A stretch of 54,264 bases of DNA from Gemmataceae bacterium (GTDB lineage: Bacteria > Planctomycetota > Planctomycetia > Gemmatales > Gemmataceae). Within the stretch, counting starts at the first letter, position 1. Each line of letters begins with the position of its first letter. Below, piece after piece: positions 41,354 through 50,095 of the stretch. The stretch covers positions 1 to 54,264 of the forward strand of contig JAKEET010000194.1 in the NCBI GenBank assembly GCA_022616435.1, written 5' to 3'. Both the position numbers and the translations under genes were made by a program. Under the pieces are notes generated by a model, which did no database searches, had not been told where the DNA came from, and saw only the letters and a program-made list of their open reading frames with translations.

Positions 41354-41698
41354 ATGACCATGCAAATTGAAGACTATTTCGAGTTTCTTGGTCCGAATGA
41401 GATCAAGATCAAGGGACATCGCATCTGGATCGAGCATGTGCTCGAGGAGTATTTGTTGCGCGACATGACTTTCGAAGAGCTGGTCAAACGCTTCGATACG
41501 CTGACGAAAGAGGATATCCTCGCCGTGTTGCTGTACTATCATCGGAACAAAGAGGCGCTGGACAAATACATGACGGAGCATGTCGAGTATTGTCGGCGGT
41601 CCCGTGCGGAGGACGAACTCAAGAATGCTGCCTGGCACGAAAAGATGAGGGCGCTTCTTAGCGACAGGTTGGCGCGCAAGGAACAGCAGGCGTCATGA
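41354..41698 (+). CDS. DUF433 antitoxin
   Basis: 114 residues. EDYFEFLGPNEIKIKGHRIWIEHVLEEYLLRDMTFEELVKRFDTLTKEDILAVLLYYHRNKEALDKYM is a DUF433 domain (winged-helix-type antitoxin, VapB45-like), followed by a charged C-terminal helix that probably binds the toxin. Its stop overlaps the toxin start as ATGA. The pair lies between the alpha and beta genes of formate dehydrogenase, 16 bases after the alpha stop, which is not its usual place. A second ATG six bases later (41360) is an equal start candidate. Confidence 0.85.
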   Translation: MTMQIEDYFEFLGPNEIKIKGHRIWIEHVLEEYLLRDMTFEELVKRFDTLTKEDILAVLLYYHRNKEALDKYMTEHVEYCRRSRAEDELKNAAWHEKMRALLSDRLARKEQQAS

Positions 41699-42057
41699 AT
41701 CCGATCTTTCTCTTGGATGAACAGCTGCCGCGTTGGTGGCGCGGCGCGATCATCCGTCTCGAGCCGCAGTTGCGAGTGCTGAGCGTAGGCGATCCAGGCG
41801 CACCGCGCTCTGGATCGGCTGATCCGGAAATCCTCGTGTGGTGTGAAGAGAATCAGTGCTTCCTGATCACCAACAATCGACATTCGATGCCCGTGCATCT
41901 CGCCGATCACATCGCAGGCGGGCGGCATGTTCCCGGCATTTTCGTCGAGAATCCCAAACGGAGTATCCGCGAAGTGGCCGGCATGCTGGCGTTGATCGAT
42001 GGTGCTGCCTTCGCCCGGGAATTCGAAGACCAGATTCGGCATCTTACTCGTCTCTAG
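41695..42057 (+). CDS. DUF5615 PIN-like toxin
   Basis: 120 residues. FLLDEQLPRWW at the start carries the first PIN-fold acidic residues, then VLSVGDPGAPRSGSADPEILVWCEENQCFLITNNRHSMPVHLADH, which is the DUF5615 pattern (D...D-x-E-I, T-x-N). Members are predicted ribonucleases held in check by a DUF433 partner, here the overlapping gene upstream. The pair sits inside the formate dehydrogenase operon and 45 bases before the beta-subunit gene. It is likely a transferred module that does not break transcription. Confidence 0.85.
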   Translation: MNPIFLLDEQLPRWWRGAIIRLEPQLRVLSVGDPGAPRSGSADPEILVWCEENQCFLITNNRHSMPVHLADHIAGGRHVPGIFVENPKRSIREVAGMLALIDGAAFAREFEDQIRHLTRL

Positions 42058-42102
42058 CGATATACTCCCAAGAAACGTGTCCAACGGCCTAGGGACAACG
42101 CC

Positions 42103-42963
42103 ATGCCCGAACCCGTCGGCTTCTTCACCGACACGACCGTGTGCATCGGCTGCAAGGCCTGCCAGGTGGCTTGCCATCAGTGGAACGACCTGCCGGCCGG
42201 CCGCGGCGAGCGCACCAGCTTGCCGGTGCTGTCGGGCGACAGTTACGACAACACCGGCAGCTTTTCCGACGTCAACTGGCGGCACGTCAAGTTCATCGAG
42301 AAGTTCAGCCCCGACCCCAATCGCCGCGAGGCCGCCTGGCTGATGATGTCGGACGTGTGCAAGCATTGCGTCAACGCGCCGTGCCTGGAGGTGTGCCCGA
42401 CCGGCGCCATCCTGCGCACCGAGTTCGACACGGTCTACATCCACGAGCCGGCCTGCAACGGCTGCCGCGATTGCATCTCAGCATGCCCCTTCGGCGTCAT
42501 CCACATGAGCGAGACGCAACACGTCGCCCAGAAGTGCACGTTCTGCTACGACCGGCTCCAGCACAACCTCGCCCCGGCGTGCGCTCAGGCCTGTCCGACG
42601 CAATCGATCGTCTTCGGAACACAGGACCAGCTTCAGCGCCGCGCCCGTGAGCGCCTCGATCAACTCCACCGCGACGGCGTATCCGAGGCGTATCTCTACG
42701 GCGCCGACGAATCCGTATTGGGCGGCTTGAACGCCTTCTACCTGCTCGTCGATCGCCCGGAGACCTACGGCCTGCCGTCGAATCCGCAGCTCCCCAGCCG
42801 GCGCGTGCCGGCGTCATCCCTGTGGAGCATACTGACCGCCCTGCTCGCGGCCCTGGGAATGCTGTTCGCGTTTCGAGATCGGACGAAACGATCCGGTCAA
42901 GCCGCGCCGAATCCGCCGTCCAGTGAGACATCCACGCCACATCCCACGGAGGGCCGCGCATGA
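42103..42963 (+). CDS. fdnH: Formate dehydrogenase iron-sulfur (beta) subunit
   Basis: 286 residues. Four cysteine clusters for four [4Fe-4S] centres are visible: CIGCKACQVACHQWNDLP, CKHCVNAPCLEVCPTGAI, CNGCRDCISACPFGVI and CTFCYDRL followed by CAQACPTQSI. A C-terminal membrane segment (SSLWSILTALLAALGMLFAF) anchors it, as in E. coli FdnH. It carries electrons from the Mo/W-selenoprotein subunit to the membrane subunit. Its stop overlaps the NrfD-like start as ATGA, so these two are translationally coupled. The alpha subunit is separated from it by the toxin-antitoxin pair. Confidence 0.95.
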   Translation: MPEPVGFFTDTTVCIGCKACQVACHQWNDLPAGRGERTSLPVLSGDSYDNTGSFSDVNWRHVKFIEKFSPDPNRREAAWLMMSDVCKHCVNAPCLEVCPTGAILRTEFDTVYIHEPACNGCRDCISACPFGVIHMSETQHVAQKCTFCYDRLQHNLAPACAQACPTQSIVFGTQDQLQRRARERLDQLHRDGVSEAYLYGADESVLGGLNAFYLLVDRPETYGLPSNPQLPSRRVPASSLWSILTALLAALGMLFAFRDRTKRSGQAAPNPPSSETSTPHPTEGRA

Positions 42964-44084
42964 ACCTCTTCGTGGCCGACCCGGATTGGGGTTGGTGGAT
43001 CGTCGGCTATTTCTTCCTGGGCGGCATCGCCGCGGGCTGCTATTTCATCGCGTCGTTGCTCGAACTGTTCGGCCAAGCCGAGGACCAGGCGCTCGCCCGT
43101 TTGGGTTACTGCATCGCCTTTCCGCTCGTGCTGGTGTGCGGCCTATTCCTGGTCCTCGACCTGAACCGCCCCGAGCGCTTCTGGCACATGCTGTTGCAAT
43201 CGGAAGTGGTGCACGAAGCCTTCGAGCAAGGCTGGCCGTGGTCGGCCGCCGGCTGGGAGTGGATGGTCTACGCGCCGATGCTGAAGGAATGGTCGCCGAT
43301 GTCGATTGGCGCCTGGGCGGTGTTCTTGTTCGGCGGGTTCAGCTTCGCGTCGTGCTGGGCCGGCGTGTGGCCGGCGGGACGCATCGCGAGGCTGTTGAAC
43401 TGGCGTGTGCTGCGCTGGCCGTGGCGCCTGGCGGGCAGCGGCGTCGGCTTCTTCGTGGCTTCCTACACCGGGGTGTTGCTCGCCGCGACCAATCAGCCGA
43501 TCTGGAGCCAGACCGATTGGCTGGGCGCGCTGTTTCTGTGCTCGGCGACGTCCACGGCGCTGGCCGCGCTGGTGTTGCTGGGCCGGCGCCCGCACGTGCG
43601 TGACCGGCTGTGGCGGCTCGATCGCGCCGAGATCGGCGCCGTTGGGCTGGAATTGGTTGTGTTCTTGGTTTTCCTCGTCTCGCTGTGGTCGTGGCTGCCG
43701 GCGCTGCTGTCGTTCCCGATGGGCTGGTTGCTTGTTGGCGCCCCGCTGACGGTCGGCATGGCAATCCCGCTCGCGCTGCGGCTGGGCTGGCTCGGCACTC
43801 GCTTGGCTCGTCCGCTCGTGCATGCCACGCTGGTGCTGGCCGGCGGCTTCTTGCTGCGCTACGCGGTCGTCATGACACCGCCGGCCCTTCTGGAACATCG
43901 CCGCGCGATCACCGTGGAAGCAGCGGGCGAGTCGCGAACGCCGGCCGGCTGGTTCGTTGTCTCACCGGAGGACAGCCGTCCGCGCGACGGCGGCGAAGGC
44001 GCCAGCGCCCTGAATCGGCCGCCGGCCCTAGAGCCGCGCAGCAAGGTGTTCGTGGCCGATGAGGGTGACAAGGTGACAAGGTGA
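42960..44084 (+). CDS. NrfD/PsrC-like membrane subunit of formate dehydrogenase
   Basis: 374 residues with eight to nine membrane segments, starting WGWWIVGYFFLGGIAAGCYFIASLLELFG, the typical NrfD opening. LVLDLNRPERFWHML is the conserved loop of the family. Later segments include WRLAGSGVGFFVASYTGVLLAATNQPIW and LVVFLVFLVSLWSWLPALL. NrfD-type subunits bind quinone and need no haem, so this complex differs from E. coli Fdn/Fdo, which use cytochrome b556 (FdnI). The polar C-terminal tail (about 40 residues) is not conserved. Electrons from formate would enter the menaquinone pool here. Confidence 0.9.
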   Translation: MNLFVADPDWGWWIVGYFFLGGIAAGCYFIASLLELFGQAEDQALARLGYCIAFPLVLVCGLFLVLDLNRPERFWHMLLQSEVVHEAFEQGWPWSAAGWEWMVYAPMLKEWSPMSIGAWAVFLFGGFSFASCWAGVWPAGRIARLLNWRVLRWPWRLAGSGVGFFVASYTGVLLAATNQPIWSQTDWLGALFLCSATSTALAALVLLGRRPHVRDRLWRLDRAEIGAVGLELVVFLVFLVSLWSWLPALLSFPMGWLLVGAPLTVGMAIPLALRLGWLGTRLARPLVHATLVLAGGFLLRYAVVMTPPALLEHRRAITVEAAGESRTPAGWFVVSPEDSRPRDGGEGASALNRPPALEPRSKVFVADEGDKVTR

Positions 44085-44088
44085 CCCG

Positions 44089-45282
44089 TCACCTCACGAC
44101 CGCCATCGTCTGATGTGCGTCCGGCAGAAACAGGCAGCGGCCGCGCAGCAGCTTCTGGGCCTGACCGACGCTTTCCAGCGGCGTCGTGAACAATTCCTCG
44201 GCGACGTCGATGTTCAGCCGGCTGAGTAGATAGAGCTTGGCAGTCGCGGCGGCGCTGGCCCATTGATAGCCCGGTTCCAGGTCCGACGGCGGTTCCTTCT
44301 TGAGATGTTTCAACGCCTCGCCGGGGTGTTCGTGGGCACGCATCATCTCGGCGCTGACGCCCAGTACGGGCGCCGCATCCGACAGCAGCACGATGACGCC
44401 GTCCGGCTTGACGACGCGCGCCGCGGCCGCCCAGGCGCTGCCGAACTCCGCGAACCCATGCCGGGCAGGATCACCGCTCAGGGTGGCGACCACGGCATCG
44501 GCCGGCTCGTCCACCTCGATCCGCCAGCGCTCGTCGAGCAGCCGCTCGCCTTCCGTGCTGGTTTCGACCGGGCCGCCGAGCACGTGCACGACGGCGCCGC
44601 CGCTCCCCTCGATCACCTGCACCAGGAAGGGCACGCCCAGGAGCCAGGCGACTTCGGCAGCCTCGCGCTTGAGTTTCCAGGGCTCGGCGCCGGGGGCGGC
44701 CAGCGATAGGTGGCTGTGAGTTTCGCGGAGGGTCGCGGCATCGCAGAGCGCGGGATAGAGCGTGCCGGCGCCGCCGCTGTAACCGAGCAACGAGTCGTAG
44801 CCGCGCCGCGTCAGGACGACGGTCTGGTCGGCATCGACGACGGTGCGGTTGAGATAGATGCGCCGGCCTTGCCGGGTCGTGGCCAGGTAGGCCAGCTTCT
44901 TGCGGTCCTCGGGCTGGTGCACCTCGATGCGGACATCGTGGAACTCATCCGGCAGTTCCTCGAGCCACGGCTGGCCGGTCGATGGCGGAGCGCACACCAG
45001 GGTGACGGCATCCAGCTGCACGCCGGCTTCCTGAAGATGCCGCAGCGCCGGCGGCAACAGCCGGGGCAACGCAGCGATGGACTCATCAACAACGATGGCG
45101 ACGTGATCGTCCGGCGTGAGGGCGCGGCGCAGCGGCGGGAAGCCGAGCGGCTGTTCCAGGGCCGCGGCCACCGCGGCCGCGGGATCGGCCAGCGGGGGCG
45201 CGGCCGACGCCCGATGCACCGCGACGACGTTCTCCGCCGGCACGTGCAGTTCCGCCTCGTGTTGTCCAAACTTGACGCGCAC
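44089..45282 (-). CDS. LarA-family (DUF2088) protein, pincer-ligand residues not evident
   Basis: 397 residues from GTG 45282, which has AAGGAGGT 8 bases upstream; a longer frame upstream lacks such a site. The N-terminal domain (MRVKFGQHEAELHVPAENVV, LTPDDHVAIVVDES) and the central LLGYSGGAGTLYPAL match the lactate racemase LarA/DUF2088 fold. In LarA the loop reads H-x-F-x-G-Y-S-G-G-x-K and carries ligands for the nickel-pincer cofactor. Here it reads RRGYDSLLGYSGGAGT, so both the His and the Lys appear to be replaced. It is therefore probably not a lactate racemase. It is convergent with the formate dehydrogenase operon; the reaction is unknown. Confidence 0.8.
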   Translation of the reverse strand: MRVKFGQHEAELHVPAENVVAVHRASAAPPLADPAAAVAAALEQPLGFPPLRRALTPDDHVAIVVDESIAALPRLLPPALRHLQEAGVQLDAVTLVCAPPSTGQPWLEELPDEFHDVRIEVHQPEDRKKLAYLATTRQGRRIYLNRTVVDADQTVVLTRRGYDSLLGYSGGAGTLYPALCDAATLRETHSHLSLAAPGAEPWKLKREAAEVAWLLGVPFLVQVIEGSGGAVVHVLGGPVETSTEGERLLDERWRIEVDEPADAVVATLSGDPARHGFAEFGSAWAAAARVVKPDGVIVLLSDAAPVLGVSAEMMRAHEHPGEALKHLKKEPPSDLEPGYQWASAAATAKLYLLSRLNIDVAEELFTTPLESVGQAQKLLRGRCLFLPDAHQTMAVVR

Positions 45283-45428
45283 CTCGCCGAACCTCCTTCC
45301 ATGCCCTCTCCATAGCGAATTGTAGGTCGGATCGGCAAGCCGTCCCCCCAGCCGAACGACCGGTTGCAAACTGCGTATGGATGGCCCAGCGATGATAAGT
45401 GCTGCTGCGTCGAACCGGCCCTTCGCGT

Positions 45429-45434
45429 TATAAT
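45429..45434 (+). promoter_or_regulatory. Possible -10 box upstream of the aldehyde dehydrogenase gene
   Basis: A perfect TATAAT at 45429-45434, 60 bases before the start codon. No clear -35 hexamer lies at 16-18 bases. Confidence 0.4.
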
Positions 45435-45494
45435 GAGGCGGATTCATCGCCAGTTCGAGATGCCGGGGGCGCACTTTCCGAGCAGGAGGCTGTC

Positions 45495-47000
45495 ATGAGC
45501 TCGCGATCTTCGCCGGTCGCCGGTCGCCACTTCATCGCCGGCCAGTGGCTGGAACCTTCGGGCACAACGTTTGCCAGCGCCAGTCCGGCGCGGCTCGACG
45601 AGGTCATCGGCCAGTTCCCGCAGGGGGGCAAGGCCGAGGCGGATCGCGCCGTCGCGGCGGCGCGGGGGGCGCAGCCCGGCTGGCGGCGCACCAGCCGCAT
45701 CCACCGGGCCGAGCTGTTCGACAACCTGGCCCAGGTCGTCAAGCGCGAAACCGACGCGCTGGCGTCCTTGATGGCCCGCGAATGCGGCAAGGTCGTCACC
45801 GAGTGCCGGGCCGAGGTCGTCGAAGGCCTGCACATGATCCAGTACGTGTTTGGCACGGGCCGGATGCCGATCGGCGACGTGCTGGCATCCGAAATCACCG
45901 AGAAGGACGCCTTCATGCGCCGCAAGCCGTGGGGCGTGGCCGCAGTGATCACGCCGTGGAACTTCCCGTTCGCCGTTCCCTTGTGGATGCTCGGCCCGAG
46001 CCTGCTCGAAGGCAACACCGCGGTGTACAAGCCGTCGGAAGACACGCCGGCGATCGGCCAGCGGCTGGTCGAGCTGTTCGTGGAAGCCGGATTTCCGCCG
46101 GGCGTGGTCAACCTGGTGCACGGCGACGCCGAGGCGGGCGAGGCGCTGGTTCGCAATCCCGATGTGAATGTCGTGCTGTTCACCGGCAGCTATGACGTGG
46201 GCAAGCGCATCCAGGAAATCTCCGCGTCGCTGCCGGATCGCATCGTCGCGGCCGAGATGGGAAGCAAGAGCGCGGTCATCGTTTGCGAGGACGCCAGGCT
46301 CGATCTGGCGGTGACCTGCGCGCTTATCAGCGCCTTCAAGACCAGCGGCCAGCGCTGCGTCTCTGCCGGCCGGGTGATCGTCCATGAGAAGCTGTTCGAC
46401 CGGTTCGCCGAGAAGCTGGTGAGCATGGCGAAGCGACTGCGGATCGGCAACCCGCTCGATGCGAGCAACTTCACGGGCCCGGTGATCAATGAGACTGCGG
46501 TGCAGAAGGTGCTAAGTTACCACGCCCTTGCGAAGGAGGAAGGGGGCGAAGTCCTCCTCGACGGCAGCCGCATGACCAGCGGCGAATCGGGCAAAGGTTG
46601 TTTCCTGCAGCCGTTCGTGTACCGGATGGAAGCGAAGCCCGGCCGACGCTCGATCCGGGAAGAAGTTTTCGGTCCGCACCTGGCGCTGATTCCCTTCAAG
46701 ACAGACGACGAGGCGGTCGCCATCTACAACGACACCGATTACGGCCTGTCGCTGGCGGTGATCACGGAAAGTTATCGCACGATGCGTCACTTCCGCGAGG
46801 AATGCCATTACGGCATGGGCTACGTGAACCTGCCGTGCATCGGCGCCGAGGTGCACCTGCCGTTCGGCGGGGTGAAGAAGAGCGGCAACGGCCGCCCGAG
46901 CGCCGCCGGCCTGATCGAGGCGGTGACGCACAAGACGGCGTGGACCGTCAACCACGCCGAGGAAGTGAAGATGGCGCAGGGATTGACGACGGAGGTGTGA
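45495..47000 (+). CDS. NAD(P)-dependent aldehyde dehydrogenase
   Basis: 501 residues from ATG 45495 (GGAGG upstream). Standard ALDH: RKPWGVAAVITPWNFPFAVPLWMLGPSLLEGNTAVYKPSEDTP, nucleotide loop VLFTGSYDVGKRI, general base Glu254 in AAEMGSKSA, nucleophile Cys288 in FKTSGQRCVS, and EEVFGPHLALIPF. The AEMGSKSAVIV wording in place of LELGGKNP is unusual. It oxidises an aldehyde to an acid. With the class III aminotransferase downstream, a path such as amine to semialdehyde to acid (4-aminobutyrate or lysine breakdown) is likely. The two genes are now separated by a VapBC pair. Confidence 0.95.
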   Translation: MSSRSSPVAGRHFIAGQWLEPSGTTFASASPARLDEVIGQFPQGGKAEADRAVAAARGAQPGWRRTSRIHRAELFDNLAQVVKRETDALASLMARECGKVVTECRAEVVEGLHMIQYVFGTGRMPIGDVLASEITEKDAFMRRKPWGVAAVITPWNFPFAVPLWMLGPSLLEGNTAVYKPSEDTPAIGQRLVELFVEAGFPPGVVNLVHGDAEAGEALVRNPDVNVVLFTGSYDVGKRIQEISASLPDRIVAAEMGSKSAVIVCEDARLDLAVTCALISAFKTSGQRCVSAGRVIVHEKLFDRFAEKLVSMAKRLRIGNPLDASNFTGPVINETAVQKVLSYHALAKEEGGEVLLDGSRMTSGESGKGCFLQPFVYRMEAKPGRRSIREEVFGPHLALIPFKTDDEAVAIYNDTDYGLSLAVITESYRTMRHFREECHYGMGYVNLPCIGAEVHLPFGGVKKSGNGRPSAAGLIEAVTHKTAWTVNHAEEVKMAQGLTTEV

Positions 47001-47058
47001 GCGGAGAGAGTAACGGCGGAGAGAACACAACAGCGCATCGGGCGGGAGGTGATTGTCC

Positions 47059-47307
47059 ATGAGTCCAGCAATGCTCCACGGCATCATTCATGGCCGTACG
47101 ATCGAACTGCAACAAGACTCGGGGTTGCCCGATGGCCAAAAGGTCGTCGTGACCGTGCAGGCCCTCCCCGACGCAAGCAGACTTTCTCCGGGCGAAGGGT
47201 TGCGCCGCGCTTTCGGCGGATGGGCAGAGGACGGCGACGAGCTGGATCGATACCTCGAATGGAATCGGCAGCAACGCAAGATGAACCGACGGGAGATTGA
47301 TCCGTGA
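47059..47307 (+). CDS. Antitoxin of a VapBC-type pair
   Basis: 82 residues from ATG 47059 (GGGAGGTGAT upstream). MLHGIIHGRTIELQQDSGLPDGQKVVVTVQAL is the beta-rich DNA-binding start found in antitoxins of this type (AbrB/DUF104-like). The charged C-terminal half (GWAEDGDELDRYLEWNRQQRKMNRREID) is the probable toxin-binding tail. The stop overlaps the toxin start as GTGA. It was inserted, together with its toxin, between the aldehyde dehydrogenase and aminotransferase genes. Confidence 0.8.
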   Translation: MSPAMLHGIIHGRTIELQQDSGLPDGQKVVVTVQALPDASRLSPGEGLRRAFGGWAEDGDELDRYLEWNRQQRKMNRREIDP

Positions 47308-47702
47308 GTTTTTTGCTGGATACCGATACCTGTTCGGCCTACTTGCGGGGGACTCATCTCGTTGCCAACAAGATGACGCAATACAGCGGCCGCCTGTTTC
47401 TGTCGGCGATTGCCGCCGGTGAATTGTTTACGTGGGCATTCCGCGCCAACGCATCCCCGAAGCGCTTGCAGTCGTTGCTGGACCTTCTCGTCGATGTCAG
47501 TTTTCTGCCGGTCGACATGGATATTGCTCGGAAGTTTGGCGAGATCCGTGCCCAACAGTTCGATCAAGGAATAACGACCGGGGAAATGGATCTCTTCCTG
47601 GCGGCAACGGCCCTGGTCCACGATCTGACCCTCGTCACTCACAACACCGCCGATTTTGTCAATGTCCCAGGCCTGCGCTTGGTGGATTGGCTGATACCGT
47701 AA
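47304..47702 (+). CDS. vapC: PIN-domain toxin VapC
   Basis: 132 residues, GTG start overlapping the antitoxin stop. PIN signatures are complete: LLDTDTCSAYLRG (first Asp), SAIAAGELFTWAF (Glu), GEMDLFLAATALVHDLTLVTHNTADF (Asp and the T-x-N-x-x-D-F end). VapC toxins are ribonucleases, usually cutting tRNA or rRNA, and are neutralised by the cognate VapB encoded just upstream. The gene ends 36 bases before the aminotransferase. Confidence 0.93.
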   Translation: MSFLLDTDTCSAYLRGTHLVANKMTQYSGRLFLSAIAAGELFTWAFRANASPKRLQSLLDLLVDVSFLPVDMDIARKFGEIRAQQFDQGITTGEMDLFLAATALVHDLTLVTHNTADFVNVPGLRLVDWLIP

Positions 47703-47738
47703 CTACACACGTGAGGTCCCGTCAAGGAGAGACGTCCC

Positions 47739-49082
47739 ATGTGGCAATTTGATTCTGCGAGAGTCCCAAATCTGAACACCCCCCTCCCCGGCCCGCGCGC
47801 TCAGGCCCTCCTCGAGCGCGACCAGCGTTACATGTCGCCGTCGTACACGCGCATCTATCCCCTCGTCTGCGCCCGCGGCTCGGGCGCCGTCATCGAAGAT
47901 GTCGACGGCAACCTGTTCCTCGATTTCACCGCCGGCATTGCCGTGACCTCGACCGGCCATTGCCATCCGCACGTGGTCGCCGCCATTCAGGACCAGGCGG
48001 GCAAGCTGCTGCACATGTCCGGGACCGATTTTTACTACGAGCCGCAGATCGACCTGGCTCAGCGGCTCGCCGAGCTGGCCCCCGGCGGCTCGACCAAGCG
48101 GGTGTTCTTCACCAACAGCGGCGCCGAGGCGCTCGAAGCCGCGCTCAAGCTGGCCCGCTGGCACACCGGCCGGTCGCGGGCCCTGGCCTTCTTCGGCGCC
48201 TTTCATGGGCGGACGTATGGCGCCATGTCGCTGTCCGGCTCCAAGCTCGTGCATCGCCGCGGGTTCTCGCCGCTGGTGCCGGACATCCACCACGTGCCGT
48301 TTCCGCGCGGCTGCCAGGGCTGCGTGAATCCCGGCGACGTGTGCGCCTGCGTGCAACAGATCGAAGAAACTGTGCTGCGCCGCATCGCCCCTCCGGACGA
48401 GATTGCCGCGCTCTTCGTGGAGCCGATCCAGGGCGAAGGCGGCTATCACGTGCCGCCGGCCGGGTTCCTGCCGGCGCTGCGGGGCCTGTGCGATCGGCAT
48501 GGCATCCTGCTGGTGGCCGACGAGGTGCAGACCGGCTTCGGGCGGACGGGAAAGCTGTTTGCCGTGGAACACTGGGGCGTGGAGCCGGACATCCTGTGTC
48601 TGGCCAAGGGGATTGCCAGCGGCATGCCGCTGGGGGCCATCGTCGCCAAGGGCAATGTCATGGACTGGCCGCCGGGGAGCCACGCCAGCACGTACGGGGG
48701 CAACCCGGTCAGTTGCCGCGCCGCGCTCGCAACGCTGACGTTGCTTGAACAGGAGTACATCGCCAACGCGGCCGCGCGCGGCCAGCAATTGCGAGCCGGC
48801 TTGCTTGAGCTGCAAAGCAAGTACGCATTCGCGGGCGACGTTCGCGGCCTGGGGCTGATGCAGGCCATGGACATGATCCAACCGGGCCCTGGTCGAGCCG
48901 CCGACGCGGCCTTGCGCGACAACGTCGTTCAGGCGGCGTTCCGGCGTGGGCTGCTTCTCTTGGGCTGCGGCGAAAGCGCCCTGCGTTTCTGCCCCCCGCT
49001 CTGCATCACGGCACGGCAAGTGCAAGCGGCCCTGTCGATTCTCGACACCATTTTCTCGGTCGAATTTGCCGCACGTGCCTGA
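47739..49082 (+). CDS. Class III aminotransferase (4-aminobutyrate/ornithine type)
   Basis: 447 residues, AAGGAGAG upstream. PLP-enzyme fold type I: MSPSYTRIYPLVCARGSGAVIEDVDGNLFLDFTAGIAVTSTGHCHP, FTNSGAEALEAALKLARW, GRTYGAMSLSGSK, LFVEPIQGEGGYHVPPAGFLPALRGLCDRHGILLVADEVQTGFGRTG and the Schiff-base Lys290 in LAKGIASGMPLG. The wording is closest to GABA or lysine/ornithine omega-transaminases. It transfers an omega-amino group to 2-oxoglutarate and makes a semialdehyde, which the aldehyde dehydrogenase upstream could oxidise. The exact substrate is not determinable. Confidence 0.95.
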   Translation: MWQFDSARVPNLNTPLPGPRAQALLERDQRYMSPSYTRIYPLVCARGSGAVIEDVDGNLFLDFTAGIAVTSTGHCHPHVVAAIQDQAGKLLHMSGTDFYYEPQIDLAQRLAELAPGGSTKRVFFTNSGAEALEAALKLARWHTGRSRALAFFGAFHGRTYGAMSLSGSKLVHRRGFSPLVPDIHHVPFPRGCQGCVNPGDVCACVQQIEETVLRRIAPPDEIAALFVEPIQGEGGYHVPPAGFLPALRGLCDRHGILLVADEVQTGFGRTGKLFAVEHWGVEPDILCLAKGIASGMPLGAIVAKGNVMDWPPGSHASTYGGNPVSCRAALATLTLLEQEYIANAAARGQQLRAGLLELQSKYAFAGDVRGLGLMQAMDMIQPGPGRAADAALRDNVVQAAFRRGLLLLGCGESALRFCPPLCITARQVQAALSILDTIFSVEFAARA

Positions 49083-49273
49083 AATGCGAGCTATGCTGGA
49101 GTGTACCTAGCCACGGCTCCTTGGCCAAGGGCCTTCCTCGCCCACGGCTTTGTCGCCAAGAGCTCCGGAATCGTGACGTTTCGGCGGCTCCGTCCAGAAT
49201 TTCCCATCGGAAGAGGCCGGGAGATTCCTGGAAAGGCGGGTTCCTGCCAGTCATACGTCTTACGGAGACAGAG

Positions 49274-50041
49274 ATGACCAGCACCCTCCGCGAACGCGGC
49301 ACGGTTGGGGAGCATGCGCACACCCCCGATCCGTCCGACCCCCACCTTGACCTTCTGGCCGAGTTCCGCTCCGAGCTTCAAGAGATTTCGGCCACGCAAC
49401 GCGCCCTGATCGACGAGCTGGGCTCCGACGGGGTGATCAACCTCGATGCCGAGGACGAGCTGCGCCGCCTTCGCCAGGAGAACAACGAATTACGGACGCG
49501 GGTCGCGCACCTCGAGCGCGTCGCGCGGGCCGGGGCGTCGGGGGACGATCTGTGGGCGGAGCGGCAGAGCGAGTACGAGAAGCTCCTGGATGAGAAGTCG
49601 GAAGTCATTCGCACGCTGCATCTGCAGGTGCAGGAGCTGCGCGCCGCGGGCCCGGCGGCGAGCGCTCCAACCCCGGAAGTGCGCGACGCCTCGATCGAGC
49701 GGCAGCGGCTCGAGCTGGAGGAGCAGCGCCGCCAGTTGCAGGGAGACGAAGCCAGCATGATGGAGCAGATGCGCGGGATGGAACTGGCCCTGGCCAAGGA
49801 CCGCGCCGAGCTGGCGCGGCAGCGAACGGAGCTGCAGCGTCATCAGACCGATTTCGCTCGGGAAATCGAGATGGCCGGCCGCGACCCGCAGCTGCGTGAG
49901 CGCCTCGCCGGCCTCCAGCGCCGTCAGCTCGACAACACGGTCCGCAAACCCATCGAAGCCGCCGCCCCGCAACCAGCGCCACCCGCCGCCCCCGCAACCA
50001 AAGGCACCGGCAGCGGGATCATTCGCCGGCTGTTTGGTTAG
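49274..50041 (+). CDS. Coiled-coil hypothetical protein
   Basis: 255 residues from ATG 49274 (GGAGACAGAG upstream). Residues 30-235 are almost entirely heptad-rich helix: DLLAEFRSELQEISATQRALIDELG, EDELRRLRQENNELRTRVAHLERVAR, ERQRLELEEQRRQLQGDEASMMEQM, LAKDRAELARQRTELQRHQTDFAREIE. A Pro/Ala-rich linker then leads to a short basic tail (GSGIIRRLFG). No enzymatic motif or membrane segment is seen. A structural or scaffolding role is likely. It stands alone, followed by the sigma factor gene. Confidence 0.75.
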   Translation: MTSTLRERGTVGEHAHTPDPSDPHLDLLAEFRSELQEISATQRALIDELGSDGVINLDAEDELRRLRQENNELRTRVAHLERVARAGASGDDLWAERQSEYEKLLDEKSEVIRTLHLQVQELRAAGPAASAPTPEVRDASIERQRLELEEQRRQLQGDEASMMEQMRGMELALAKDRAELARQRTELQRHQTDFAREIEMAGRDPQLRERLAGLQRRQLDNTVRKPIEAAAPQPAPPAAPATKGTGSGIIRRLFG

Positions 50042-50095
50042 CCGGCTCTTCGGCTAGCTTGCAGACGGCTACCGCGTGCCGCATACAATGGCGCC

